From the NCBI RefSeq assembly GCF_023277925.1, contig NZ_CP063832.1, positions 4,639,001 to 4,703,000 on the forward strand: a stretch of 64,000 nucleotides of DNA. The letters are read 5' to 3'. The notes under the pieces were generated by a model. The model saw nothing but the letters and a program-made list of their open reading frames with translations. It had not been told where the DNA came from and searched no databases. Positions 18,369 to 26,760 of this stretch are shown piece after piece. Source of the DNA: Pseudomonas entomophila. Lineage in GTDB: Bacteria; Pseudomonadota; Gammaproteobacteria; Pseudomonadales; Pseudomonadaceae. A program made the position numbers and the translations under genes. The number at the start of each line of letters is the position of its first letter. Position 1 is the stretch's first letter.

Positions 18369-18388
18369 TGTAAAGGCTTGTCTTTACA
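18369..18388. promoter_or_regulatory. Inverted repeat TGTAAAG-N6-CTTTACA
   Basis: A perfect 7-bp inverted repeat with a 6-base spacer. It covers the putative -35 of the receptor promoter. It could be an operator for a second regulator; the protein is unknown. Confidence 0.4.
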
Positions 18389-18586
18389 TATGTATCAAAT
18401 TGTTACTATCCCTTTGGGTGTATATTGGTATTGCATATGCGCGTATGGGTGATAAATGACAATTGTGCGGTTGTCACCGCGTTTGCATAAAAGAGACAAA
18501 TTTGCGCTGACACACGGCAGATATGCATGGAAATGCACCGCCGCTGACCTTGTTTTTGGTTATATCAACCTGCATTTCACGTTTTT

Positions 18587-18616
18587 TTGACATGTATGAA
18601 CAGGCAAGGCTAGGAT
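18587..18616 (+). promoter_or_regulatory. Sigma-70-type promoter candidate for the porin
   Basis: Perfect -35 TTGACA (18587-18592), 18-base spacer, -10 TAGGAT (18611-18616). It implies a 5' leader of about 160 bases before the porin ATG. Confidence 0.55.
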
Positions 18617-18785
18617 TCGGCCTCTACGCCTGCTGGCCATGACATGGCCATGGGGCTGTAAGGGCCGTTGCAGACTCTCTGCAGGCCTTTCGGCCGGGAT
18701 CCGCATAGCGTCGAACCTACGAAGGGGCGTTGGTTCTGGGCGTTCTAATGCAGCGCGTTTTTGAATACGAAATAAGGAAAATAAG

Positions 18786-20105
18786 ATGTTGAAAACCAGG
18801 ATCAGCCTGGTCGCTCTGGCGATGATCGCCGCGACCCAGGCACAGGCCAACGACCAGGCCGACAGCAAGGGCTTCATCGAGGACAGCCACGCCAACGTCC
18901 TTCTGCGCAACGCCTTCATCAACCGTGACAAGAAGCACGACGTCAACGACCAGTCCCAATGGGGCCAAGGCGTCATCGCCAACTTCTCCTCCGGCTTCAC
19001 CCAGGGCACCGTCGGTGTAGGTGTCGACGCCTTCGGCCTGTACGCCTTGCGCCTGGACGGCGGCAAAGGCCGCAACGGCGGTGGTGGCATCGACTTCTTC
19101 AAGCGTGAGAACACCCTCAACGAGCGTGAGCGTAGCGACGCTGCGAACGACCTGGCCCGCGCCGGTGGCGCGATCAAGTTCCGCATCTCCAACACTGTGC
19201 TCAAGTACGGTGACCAGATGCCAGCCTTGCCGGTACTCCAGTACGACGACTCGCGCCTGCTGCCGGAAAGCTTCAGCGGCACCCTGATCACTTCCAAGGA
19301 GATCAAGGGCCTGGAACTGAATGCCGGTCGCTTCACCAGCGAAGTGCGCAAGAGCGCCCAGGGCCATGACAGTGGCGGCCTGAAGTCGATCAATGTCTTC
19401 GGTGGCAGCTATAAGTTCACCGACAACTTCACCGCGTCGCTGTACACCGCAGACAACGAAGACGTGATGAAGAAGCATTACCTGGGCCTGAACTACGTCC
19501 ACCCGATCGCGGCCGACCAGTCTCTGACCCTGGACTTCAACGGCTACAAGTCGGACATCGACAAGAAGTTCGCCGAAGGCCGTCTGACCGGTGATTCCAA
19601 CACCATCTGGAGCCTGGCAGCCACCTACGCCTACGGTCCGCACTCGTTCACCCTGGCGTACCAGCGCAGCACGGGTGACACCGGTTACAACTACGGTGGC
19701 TACCAGAATGATGGTGGTTTCAGTGACGGTGGCTCGACCATCTACCTGGCCAACTCCTACTGGTCCGACTTCAACGCCGAAGACGAGCGTTCCTGGCAGC
19801 TGGGCTATGGCCTGGACTTCGGTGCCTTCGGCGTGCCGGGCCTGACCTACAAGCTGGCCTACGTCGTGGGTGACAACATCAACACCCGTACCCTTGGCAA
19901 GCCGGAAGGCTACGGTGAAGGTAAAGAGCGCGAGATCTTCAGCCAGATCCGCTACGTTGTTCAGGAAGGTCCGGCCAAAGACCTGTCGGTCAAGCTGCGT
20001 GGTTCGTTCCTGCGTACCAACAATGCTGTCCAGCAGAACGGCAACTACACCGACGATGGCAACGAAGTCCGTGTATTCGTCGAGTACCCGATCAGCATCT
20101 TCTGA
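18786..20105 (+). CDS. oprQ: OprD-family outer-membrane porin, OprQ/OprE type
   Basis: 439-residue porin with a signal peptide ending at about residue 21 (ATQAQAND). Mature text is typical of the OprD family: GFIEDSHANVLLRNAFINRD, QGVIANFSSGFTQGTVGVGV, VLKYGDQMPALPVL and a C-terminal EYPISIF ending in phenylalanine for barrel insertion. OprE/OprQ members admit small nutrients and are often up under low oxygen, iron limitation or stationary phase; I see no perfect Anr box. Proximity to aguA matches what I recall of oprE in P. aeruginosa. OprE and OprQ are close relatives and the choice is not firm. Confidence 0.85.
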   Translation: MLKTRISLVALAMIAATQAQANDQADSKGFIEDSHANVLLRNAFINRDKKHDVNDQSQWGQGVIANFSSGFTQGTVGVGVDAFGLYALRLDGGKGRNGGGGIDFFKRENTLNERERSDAANDLARAGGAIKFRISNTVLKYGDQMPALPVLQYDDSRLLPESFSGTLITSKEIKGLELNAGRFTSEVRKSAQGHDSGGLKSINVFGGSYKFTDNFTASLYTADNEDVMKKHYLGLNYVHPIAADQSLTLDFNGYKSDIDKKFAEGRLTGDSNTIWSLAATYAYGPHSFTLAYQRSTGDTGYNYGGYQNDGGFSDGGSTIYLANSYWSDFNAEDERSWQLGYGLDFGAFGVPGLTYKLAYVVGDNINTRTLGKPEGYGEGKEREIFSQIRYVVQEGPAKDLSVKLRGSFLRTNNAVQQNGNYTDDGNEVRVFVEYPISIF

Positions 20106-20122
20106 TCCCGGTCCCGCGTCGC

Positions 20123-20152
20123 CAACAGCCCCGGCCTATGCCGGGGTTGTTG
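20123..20152. terminator. Bidirectional terminator hairpin overlapping a stop codon
   Basis: CAACAGCCCCGGC (20123-20135), loop CTAT, GCCGGGGTTGTTG (20140-20152), 13 bp with one G-U pair. It follows the porin stop and also covers the last codons and stop of the convergent glutamate-synthase-like gene. Confidence 0.8.
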
Positions 20153-21806
20153 CTTTCCGGGGCTTGGCAATCACTGCCGGCGCCACTTCGATCTCGCCCG
20201 TCTCCGGCGCAAAGCTGTCACTGCGCGCCATTCGCCACATCCGTGCGTAGAACTCACTGTCGATCGCGCCGCTGAGCAGTTCCCCCGGTTTGAGGAAAGT
20301 GTGCAACTGCGAGAACAGGCTGATCTCGCTGGCGCTGATGCGCCGCGCCAGGTGCTTGGGCTTGAGTTCGGACGGGTGGGCAAGGCCGGCGGCGGCGAGC
20401 ATCTCGGCCAGGGCGTGCAGGGTGTTGCGGTGGAAACTGGCCACCCGCTCGGCCTTCTCCGGCACCACTAGCGCCCGCTGGCGTAGCGGGTCTTGGGTGG
20501 CCACGCCGGTCGGGCACTTGTTGGTGTGGCAGCTTTGCGACTGGATGCAGCCGATGGCGAACATGAAGCCGCGTGCCGAGTTGACCCAGTCGGCACCGAT
20601 GGCCAGCACGCTGGCGATGTCGAAGGCACTGACCAACTTGCCTGCCGCGCCGATACGGATGCGTTCGCGCAGGTTCAAACCCACCAGGGTGTTGTGCACG
20701 AACATCAGCCCGTCGCGCAGCGGCACGCCCATGTTGTCGGAGAACTCCCGGGGCGCTGCGCCGGTGCCGCCTTCCTTGCCGTCGACGACGATGAAGTCCG
20801 GGGTGATGCCGGTGGCCAGCATGGCCTTGGCGATGCCCATGAATTCCCACGGGTGGCCCAGGCAGAACTTGAAGCCCACCGGCTTGCCGCCGGACAGCTC
20901 GCGCAGCCGGGCGACGAAGCGCAGCAGTTCCACGGGGGTACGGAAGGCGCTGTGGGCGGCTGGTGAGATGCAGTCCTCGCCTTCACGCACGCCCCGCGTG
21001 GCGGCGATTTCTGCACTGACCTTGTGCCCTGGCAGGATGCCGCCATGGCCAGGCTTGGCGCCCTGGCTGAGCTTGATCTCGATCATCTTCACCTGGCCGT
21101 CGCGGGCCTGCACGGCGAAGCGTTCGGGGTCGAAGTGGCCATGCTCGGTGCGGCAGCCGAAGTAGCCGCTGCCGATTTCCCAGATCAGGTCCCCGCCGTG
21201 CTCGCGGTGATAGGGGCTGATGCTGCCCTCGCCGGTGTCATGGGCGAAACGGCCCAGGCGCGCACCTTTGTTCAGCGCGGCGATAGCGTTGGCGCTGAGG
21301 GCGCCGAAGCTCATCGCCGAGATGTTGAAGATCGAAGCCGAATACGGCTGGGTGCACTGCGGCCCGCCGATACGGATGCGGAACGAGGCCGGGTTGGCCA
21401 TCGGTACCGGCAGCATCGAATGGCTGATGAATTCGAAACCCGGCTTGTAGGCATCGTTGAGCGTGCCGAAGGCCTTCTCGGCGCTTTCGTTCTTGGCCCG
21501 GGCATACACCAGCGAGCGCTGGGCGCGAGAGAACGGCAGCTTGTCGTCGTCGCCTTCGATCAGGTACTGGCGGATTTCCGGGCGGATGGTCTCGATCAGG
21601 TAGCGGATATTGCCCAGGATCGGGTAGTTGCGCCGCACCGCGTGGTGGCTTTGGCGCAGGTCGTTGAGGCCGACCAGGCTGAGCAGGGCGCTGACCAGGG
21701 TGAATGGCCAGAGCCAGGTGTGCACGGGCAGGAAGGGCGCGCTGGCGGCGGTGAAGATGAGGCATGCGGCCAGGCAGGCGTAGCGGCTGGGGAGCGAGTC
21801 TTTCAT
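20136..21806 (-). CDS. FMN-binding glutamate synthase family protein
   Basis: 556 residues. One or two membrane helices lie at about residues 8-45, then a soluble alpha/beta barrel like the synthase domain of GltB: SAMSFGALSANAIAALNKGA, GEGSISPYHREHGGDLIWEIGSG-type text, KLSQGAKPGHGG, and a C-terminal iron-sulfur cysteine set in CIQSQSCHTNKCPTGVA. It lacks the glutaminase and GXGXG domains of GltB, so it is not a complete glutamate synthase. It probably uses FMN and an Fe-S cluster in an uncharacterised redox reaction. Monocistronic; its last codons lie in the terminator shared with the porin gene. Confidence 0.9.
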   Translation of the reverse strand: MKDSLPSRYACLAACLIFTAASAPFLPVHTWLWPFTLVSALLSLVGLNDLRQSHHAVRRNYPILGNIRYLIETIRPEIRQYLIEGDDDKLPFSRAQRSLVYARAKNESAEKAFGTLNDAYKPGFEFISHSMLPVPMANPASFRIRIGGPQCTQPYSASIFNISAMSFGALSANAIAALNKGARLGRFAHDTGEGSISPYHREHGGDLIWEIGSGYFGCRTEHGHFDPERFAVQARDGQVKMIEIKLSQGAKPGHGGILPGHKVSAEIAATRGVREGEDCISPAAHSAFRTPVELLRFVARLRELSGGKPVGFKFCLGHPWEFMGIAKAMLATGITPDFIVVDGKEGGTGAAPREFSDNMGVPLRDGLMFVHNTLVGLNLRERIRIGAAGKLVSAFDIASVLAIGADWVNSARGFMFAIGCIQSQSCHTNKCPTGVATQDPLRQRALVVPEKAERVASFHRNTLHALAEMLAAAGLAHPSELKPKHLARRISASEISLFSQLHTFLKPGELLSGAIDSEFYARMWRMARSDSFAPETGEIEVAPAVIAKPRKATTPA

Positions 21807-22183
21807 GGGTCCATCGCAGGCGAAATGACCTGCGTAGGATAGGTAAAGCCATGGCCTGGAAAACCTGGGGAATCGGTAAAAGACTATTACGGGTTAGGCG
21901 GGAGAGGCGCAGCGCCTGTGAGACCGAGCGTCCATCGCGGATGAATCTGCTCCTACGTTCGTTGCACCGGATAGGCCACGGTTGTCCGCCGGGTTTGCAC
22001 GACGCGATTTTTCGGCTGCCTGTAGGAGCGGATTCATCCGCGATGCGCCGCACGGCGGCGCTCAATGGCATGAGCGCCACTACAAAATCTGCCTATACCA
22101 CTATCACCCGCTTTTGCCTCAGCGCCACAGAACCTTCGCATACCCTTCCTAGCATGGTCCCATCGCTTCGATGAGGACCTGCC
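21807..22183. other. Divergent intergenic region with a REP pair
   Basis: 377 bases between the glutamate-synthase-like gene and the phosphonate transporter. The REP pair takes up 21933-22045. The remaining 138 bases before the transporter should carry its promoter, but I could not choose a convincing -35/-10 pair. GAGG just before 22184 is the ribosome-binding site. Confidence 0.5.
21933..22045. repeat. REP pair (BIME) with 24-base arms
   Basis: CATCGCGGATGAATCTGCTC... (21933-21956) and its inverse ...GAGCGGATTCATCCGCGATG (22022-22045) match at 23 of 24 positions around a 65-base spacer. Variant of the GCGGCTTTAGCCGC class. Confidence 0.9.
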
Positions 22184-23242
22184 ATGAACAACGCCACCCC
22201 GGGCGCGCAGATGAAAGTGCGCGGCATCCACAAGCGCTTCGGTGCCTTCACCGCGCTCAACGACGTGTCCCTGGACATCGCCGCCGGCGAGTTGGTGTGC
22301 CTGCTCGGCCCGTCGGGCTGCGGCAAGACCACCCTGCTGCGCTGCATCGCCGGCCTCGAGCGCCAGGACCACGGCACCCTGTACATCGGCGAGCGCGACA
22401 TCTCCGAACTGCCACCCCAGGCCCGTGACTACGGCATCCTGTTCCAGTCCTACGCGCTATTCCCCAACCTCACCGTCGAAGCCAACATTGCCTACGGCCT
22501 GACCGGCGCCAGCCGCGAGGCGTCGCGCCAGCGGGTCGGCGAGATGCTCGAACTGGTAGGCCTTTCGGGCAGCGAGAAGAAATACCCCGGCCAACTCTCC
22601 GGCGGCCAGCAACAGCGTGTGGCCCTGGCCCGCGCCCTGGCGCCGTCGCCTTCGCTGCTGTTGCTGGATGAACCGATGTCGGCGCTCGATGCGCGGGTCC
22701 GCGAGCACCTGTGCACCGAGCTGCGCCAGTTGCAACGCCAGCTGGGCATCACCACGCTGATGGTCACCCACAACCAGGACGAGGCCATGCTGATGGCCGA
22801 CCGCATCGCCGTGATGAACAACGGCCAGGTCGAGCAGTACGCCACGCCTCAGGAAATCTACGACCAGCCGGCCACGCCGTTCGTCGCCGAGTTCGTCGGC
22901 CAGGGCAACTGGTTGCCGTTCCAGCGCCGCGGCGACAGCCTCGCCCAGGTCGGTGGCATGAACATGCGCCTGGCGCCAAACGCCGGCAATGCCAGCAGTG
23001 GCCGGCTGTTCTGCCGCCCCGAGGCGATCACCGTCAACCCGATGGTGCATGAAGAAAACCTGTTCCCGGCCAAGGTTCGCGAAATCACCTTCCTTGGTAA
23101 CCGCTGCCGCATGAGTTTCGAGTTCAAGGCGTTGCCGGGCCACGCGCTGCTCGCCGAGCTGGCGCCGGAAGCCATGCCGCGCCTGGGCTCACAGGACATC
23201 TGGGTGGCCCTGCCGCCGCAGAGCCTTCAGGTGTTCGCCTGA
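22184..23242 (+). CDS. ABC transporter ATP-binding protein, 2-aminoethylphosphonate type (PhnT-like)
   Basis: Energy-coupling subunit of 352 residues. Walker A GPSGCGKTT near residue 42, Q-loop LFQSYALFPNLTV, signature LSGGQQQRVALARALA, Walker B LLLLDEPMSALD and H-loop VTHNQDEAM are all present. A C-terminal TOBE-like domain (FCRPEAITVNP onward) follows. It starts a three-gene unit with the permease (one base after the stop) and binding protein. The 2-aminoethylphosphonate assignment comes from the whole gene set, including the HD oxygenase gene, rather than this subunit, which resembles Pot/Fbp-type ATPases. Confidence 0.85.
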   Translation: MNNATPGAQMKVRGIHKRFGAFTALNDVSLDIAAGELVCLLGPSGCGKTTLLRCIAGLERQDHGTLYIGERDISELPPQARDYGILFQSYALFPNLTVEANIAYGLTGASREASRQRVGEMLELVGLSGSEKKYPGQLSGGQQQRVALARALAPSPSLLLLDEPMSALDARVREHLCTELRQLQRQLGITTLMVTHNQDEAMLMADRIAVMNNGQVEQYATPQEIYDQPATPFVAEFVGQGNWLPFQRRGDSLAQVGGMNMRLAPNAGNASSGRLFCRPEAITVNPMVHEENLFPAKVREITFLGNRCRMSFEFKALPGHALLAELAPEAMPRLGSQDIWVALPPQSLQVFA

Positions 23243-23243
23243 G

Positions 23244-24968
23244 ATGGCCGCGCCCATGACCCTGCCGCTGGCCCACACCAAGGCCGCGCCGCAACGGGGT
23301 GTCGCCCTGGGTGACCGTGTGTTCGTCGTCGGTGGCAAGAGCCTGCTGCTGATCCTGTTGATGCTGGCAGTACTGATGCCGTTGCTGGCGATCTTCTGGC
23401 GTGGCCTGAGCGGCGATGCCGGGCAGGGCGGTGGCCTGGAGGCTGCCCGTGAGCTGTTCGCCAGCGCCAACTTCCACTGGTTGCTGGGCAACAGCCTGTC
23501 GGTGGCGTTCACCGTCGCCGCCATCGTGGTGCCGCTGGCCTACCTGTTCGCCTACGCCTTGCAGCGCACGCTGATCCCGGCCAAGGGCCTGTGGCGGGGG
23601 ATCTCGCTGCTGCCGCTGCTGGCGCCGTCGATGTTGCCGGCCATCGCGCTGGTGTACCTGTTCGGCAACCAGGGCCTGCTGCGCGGGCTGCTCAGCGACA
23701 ATATCTACGGCTTCTGGGGCATCGTGCTCGGCGAGGTCATCTACACCTTTCCCCATGCATTGATGATCCTGCTCTCGGCGTTGTCGCTGGCCGACGCACG
23801 GCTGTTCGACGCGGCGTCGAGCATGGGCGCCGGCCCCGCCCGGGCTTTCTGCAGCATCACCTGGCCGGCCACGCGCCAGGCAGTATTCGCTGCGTTCTGC
23901 CTGGTGTTCACCCTGACCATCACCGACTTCGGCGTGCCCGTGGTGGTGGGTGGCGATTACCAGGTACTGGCGCTGGAAGCCTACAAGGCGGTGGTCGGCC
24001 AGCAGCAGTTTGGCCGTGGCGCGCTGATCGGCATGGTGCTGCTGGTGCCGGCGCTGCTGAGCTTCGCCGTCGACGCCTGGCTGCGCCGCCGCCAGGGCGA
24101 GGCCATGAGCGGCCGCGCCCAGGTGTTCGAACCCAAGCCTTCGCGTCTGCGCGACGGATGCTACCTGATGATCGTCCTGCTGGTGTGCGCGGCCCTGCTG
24201 GGGGTGATTGGCATGGCGGTGTACTCGTCGCTGGTTACCTTCTGGCCGTACAACTTGTCGCTGTCGTTGAAGCACTACCTGTTCGACGACACCGCCGGTG
24301 GCGGCTGGCTGGCCTACCGCAACAGCGTGAGCATGGCCGTCGGTACCGCGCTGATCGGCAGCGTGGTGATCTTCAGCGGCGCCTACCTGATGGAGAAGAC
24401 CCAGGGCCACCGCCTGCTCAACCAGCTGCTGCGCCTGCTCAGCTTCATTCCCATGGCAGTCCCCGGCCTGGTGCTGGGCTTGGGCTACGTGTTCTTCTTC
24501 AACCTCAACGGCAACCCGCTGCACGTGTTCTACGGCAGCATGACGCTGCTGGTGGTGTGCACTATCGCCCACTACCTGACCACCGCGCAGATGACCGCCA
24601 CCACCGCGCTGCGCCAGCTCGACGGCGAGTTCGAGGCCGCCGCGCTGTCGCTCAAGGCGCCGCTGTACAAGCATTTCATGCGGGTCACCGTGCCGATCTG
24701 CCTGCCGGCGCTGCTGGACATCATCCGCTACCTGTTCGTCTCGGCGATGACCACCGTGTCGGCGGCGATCTTCCTGTACAGCCCCGACACCATCCTCGCC
24801 GCCGTCGCCGTACTGAACATGGACGATGCCGGCAATGTCGGCGGCGCCGCTGCCATGTCCACCCTGATCCTGCTGACCAGCGCCGCCGCCTCGTTGCTGC
24901 TGGCCGGTGCTTCACGCGGCCTGCTGCGCCGCTCCCAGGCCTGGCGCCAGCGCGCTCCCGGCCATTGA
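23244..24968 (+). CDS. ABC transporter permease, fused two-domain (PhnU-like)
   Basis: 574 residues with two permease halves in one chain. A first helix LLLILLMLAVLMPLLAIFWR is at about 32-52. Each half ends with an EAA-type coupling loop: DAASSMGAGPARAFCSITWP (about 190-210) and the EAAALSLKAPLYKHF stretch (about 465-480). Around twelve membrane helices are expected. Fused permeases of this layout occur in 2-aminoethylphosphonate and iron(III) importers. The ATG is one base after the ATPase stop, indicating coupled translation. Confidence 0.85.
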   Translation: MAAPMTLPLAHTKAAPQRGVALGDRVFVVGGKSLLLILLMLAVLMPLLAIFWRGLSGDAGQGGGLEAARELFASANFHWLLGNSLSVAFTVAAIVVPLAYLFAYALQRTLIPAKGLWRGISLLPLLAPSMLPAIALVYLFGNQGLLRGLLSDNIYGFWGIVLGEVIYTFPHALMILLSALSLADARLFDAASSMGAGPARAFCSITWPATRQAVFAAFCLVFTLTITDFGVPVVVGGDYQVLALEAYKAVVGQQQFGRGALIGMVLLVPALLSFAVDAWLRRRQGEAMSGRAQVFEPKPSRLRDGCYLMIVLLVCAALLGVIGMAVYSSLVTFWPYNLSLSLKHYLFDDTAGGGWLAYRNSVSMAVGTALIGSVVIFSGAYLMEKTQGHRLLNQLLRLLSFIPMAVPGLVLGLGYVFFFNLNGNPLHVFYGSMTLLVVCTIAHYLTTAQMTATTALRQLDGEFEAAALSLKAPLYKHFMRVTVPICLPALLDIIRYLFVSAMTTVSAAIFLYSPDTILAAVAVLNMDDAGNVGGAAAMSTLILLTSAAASLLLAGASRGLLRRSQAWRQRAPGH

Positions 24969-24998
24969 CCGACTGCCCACACAGATAGGAACCGCATC

Positions 24999-26021
24999 AT
25001 GTTCAAGCCCCTCGCACTGGCCGCTGCCGTCTCCGCCGTCTTCAGCCTGCAGGCCTCGGCCGCGACCCAGCTGACTGTCTACACCGCTCTTGAGGCCGAG
25101 CAGCTCAAGCGCTACAAGCAGGCCTTCGAACAGGCCAACCCCGACATCGAGATCAAGTGGGTGCGCGACTCCACCGGCATCATCACCGCCAAGCTGCTAG
25201 CCGAGAAAGACCGTCCCCAGGCCGATGCGGTATGGGGCCTGGCGGCCTCCAGCCTGGCCATCCTCGACCAGAACGGCATGCTGGAAGCCTATGCGCCGAA
25301 GGACTTGGGCAAGATTTCCGCCAACTACCGCGACGCCGCCAACCCGCCAGCCTGGGTGGGCATGGACGTGTGGGCCGCGACCCTCTGCTTCAACACCGTC
25401 GAGGCCGAAAAGCAGGGCCTGAGCAAGCCGCTGAGCTGGCAGGACCTGACCAAGCCCGAGTACAAGGGCAAGATCGTCATGCCCAACCCGGCGTCGTCCG
25501 GCACCGGCTTCCTCGACGTCAGCGCCTGGCTGCAGACCTTTGGTGAGCCCCAGGGCTGGGCCTACATGGATGCCCTGCACCAGAACATCGGGCAGTACGT
25601 CCATTCCGGTTCCAAACCCTGCAAGCTGGCGGCGGCCGGTGAGTTCCCGATCGGTATCTCGTTCGAATACCCGGCCGTGCAGCTAAAGCGCCAGGGCGCG
25701 CCGTTGGACATCGTGCTGCCGAAGGAGGGGCTAGGCTGGGAGATCGAGGCCACCGCCGTGATCAAGGGTTCGCCGAAGGCCGATGCGGCCAAGCGCCTGG
25801 CCGATTTTTCCGCCAGCCCGGCGGCCATGGAGCTGTACAAGGAGAACTTCGCCGTGCTGGCTGCGCCGGGGATCGCCAAGCCGCAGACCGAATTGCCGGC
25901 TGACTACGAGCAGCGCCTGATCAAGAACGACTTTGCCTGGGCCTCGAAGAACCGCGACGCGATCCTCAGCGAGTGGCGCAAGCGCTATGACGGCAAGTCG
26001 GAGAAGGTTGCGCAGCAGTAA
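24999..26021 (+). CDS. Periplasmic substrate-binding protein, 2-aminoethylphosphonate type (PhnS-like)
   Basis: 340 residues with a Sec signal peptide (cleavage about residue 22, LQASA-AT) and the extracellular solute-binding family 1/6 fold: LTVYTALEAEQLKRYKQAF, IKWVRDSTGIITAKLLAEK, ADAVWGLAASSLAIL, KGKIVMPNPASSGTGFLDV. The WVRDSTG stretch is typical of phosphonate-type members as I remember them. Iron-binding homologues usually carry a C-terminal YY pair, which I do not see. It follows the permease by 30 bases with AGGAA before the ATG. Confidence 0.82.
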   Translation: MFKPLALAAAVSAVFSLQASAATQLTVYTALEAEQLKRYKQAFEQANPDIEIKWVRDSTGIITAKLLAEKDRPQADAVWGLAASSLAILDQNGMLEAYAPKDLGKISANYRDAANPPAWVGMDVWAATLCFNTVEAEKQGLSKPLSWQDLTKPEYKGKIVMPNPASSGTGFLDVSAWLQTFGEPQGWAYMDALHQNIGQYVHSGSKPCKLAAAGEFPIGISFEYPAVQLKRQGAPLDIVLPKEGLGWEIEATAVIKGSPKADAAKRLADFSASPAAMELYKENFAVLAAPGIAKPQTELPADYEQRLIKNDFAWASKNRDAILSEWRKRYDGKSEKVAQQ

Positions 26022-26036
26022 GACCGGCGAGGCAAT

Positions 26037-26110
26037 TGTAGGAGCGGCGTTAGCCGCGATGCGGCTGGCACCCGCTTCGCGGGTGATCGCGGCTGAAGCC
26101 GCTCCTACAG
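26037..26110. repeat. REP/BIME palindrome, GCGGCGTTAGCCGC type
   Basis: GTAGGAGCGGCGTTAGCCGC on the left and GCGGCTGAAGCCGCTCCTAC on the right flank an inner CCCGCTTCGCGGGT hairpin. It separates the transporter genes from the HD oxygenase and may act as a 3' mRNA stabiliser or terminator. Confidence 0.9.
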
Positions 26111-26142
26111 GCGAACATCCCGTGCACATCAGGAGCATGCCA

Positions 26143-26688
26143 GTGGCTACAACCGAGCAGATCATCCAGACCACCTTCGCCCTCTACGAGCGCCACGGCA
26201 GCGCCGACTACATCGGCGAGGCCATCACCCAGCTCGAGCACATGTCCCAGGCCGCGCAACTGGCAATGGCCGAGGGCTACGACGATGAAGTGGTCCTCGC
26301 CGCCTTCTTCCACGACATCGGCCACCTCTGCGAAGGCGAGGACATGGGCGGCTATGGCGTGGTCAGCCACGAACGCATCGGCGCCGAGTACCTGCGTCGC
26401 TGTGGCTTTGGCGAGCGCGTGGCGCGGCTGGTGCAGTACCACGTCGAAGCCAAGCGCTACCTGACCTTGCGTCAGCCGGGGTACTTCGAGCGGTTGAGCG
26501 AAGCGAGCCGGCGTACGTTGGCGTACCAGGGCGGGGTGATGAGCGACGCCGAGGCCGATGCGTTTGAAGGGGATCCGTTATTTACCGTCAGCCTGCGCAT
26601 GCGTGAGTGGGACGAGATGGCCAAGGAAACAGGGGTGCCGGTGATGGACCTGAACATGCTCAAGATCAAGGCCCGCGCACTCCTGTAG
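26143..26688 (+). CDS. HD-domain oxygenase associated with phosphonate degradation (PhnZ-like)
   Basis: About 181 residues of the phosphonate-operon HD family, mixed-valent di-iron proteins of which PhnZ cleaves a hydroxylated aminoethylphosphonate. The metal set H33, H57-D58 (AAFFHDIGH) is visible, with further histidines in VVSHERIG and VQYHVEAKRYL. Y23 and E26 in YIGE match the Tyr/Glu pair used by PhnZ near its iron and substrate. Start: AGGAG (26131-26135) is too close to ATG 26137 but seven bases from GTG 26143, which I prefer; the ATG would add two residues. The stop TAG is formed by the REP that follows. No PhnY-like dioxygenase is adjacent. Confidence 0.82.
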   Translation: MATTEQIIQTTFALYERHGSADYIGEAITQLEHMSQAAQLAMAEGYDDEVVLAAFFHDIGHLCEGEDMGGYGVVSHERIGAEYLRRCGFGERVARLVQYHVEAKRYLTLRQPGYFERLSEASRRTLAYQGGVMSDAEADAFEGDPLFTVSLRMREWDEMAKETGVPVMDLNMLKIKARALL

Positions 26689-26760
26689 GAGCCAGCCTTG
26701 CTGGCGAACAGCGTATTCGGAGTTGCCCGCAGGATTCGCCAGCAAAGCTGGCTCCTACAG
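26684..26760. repeat. REP palindrome overlapping two convergent stop codons
   Basis: CTGTAGGAGCCAGC (26684-26697) and GCTGGCTCCTACAG (26747-26760) are outer arms. The HD-oxygenase stop (26686-26688) and the GTPase stop (26755-26757) both fall inside the arms. Confidence 0.93.

Larger units (their letters stand above)
18294..18785. other. Divergent intergenic region, siderophore receptor / porin
   Basis: 492 AT-richer bases. It holds the Fur-box candidate (18335-18353), the inverted repeat TGTAAAG/CTTTACA (18369-18388), the porin promoter candidate (18587-18616), and a spaced repeat GAAATGCA (18530-18537) / TGCATTTC (18571-18578). No convincing ORF or structured RNA was seen. Confidence 0.6.
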
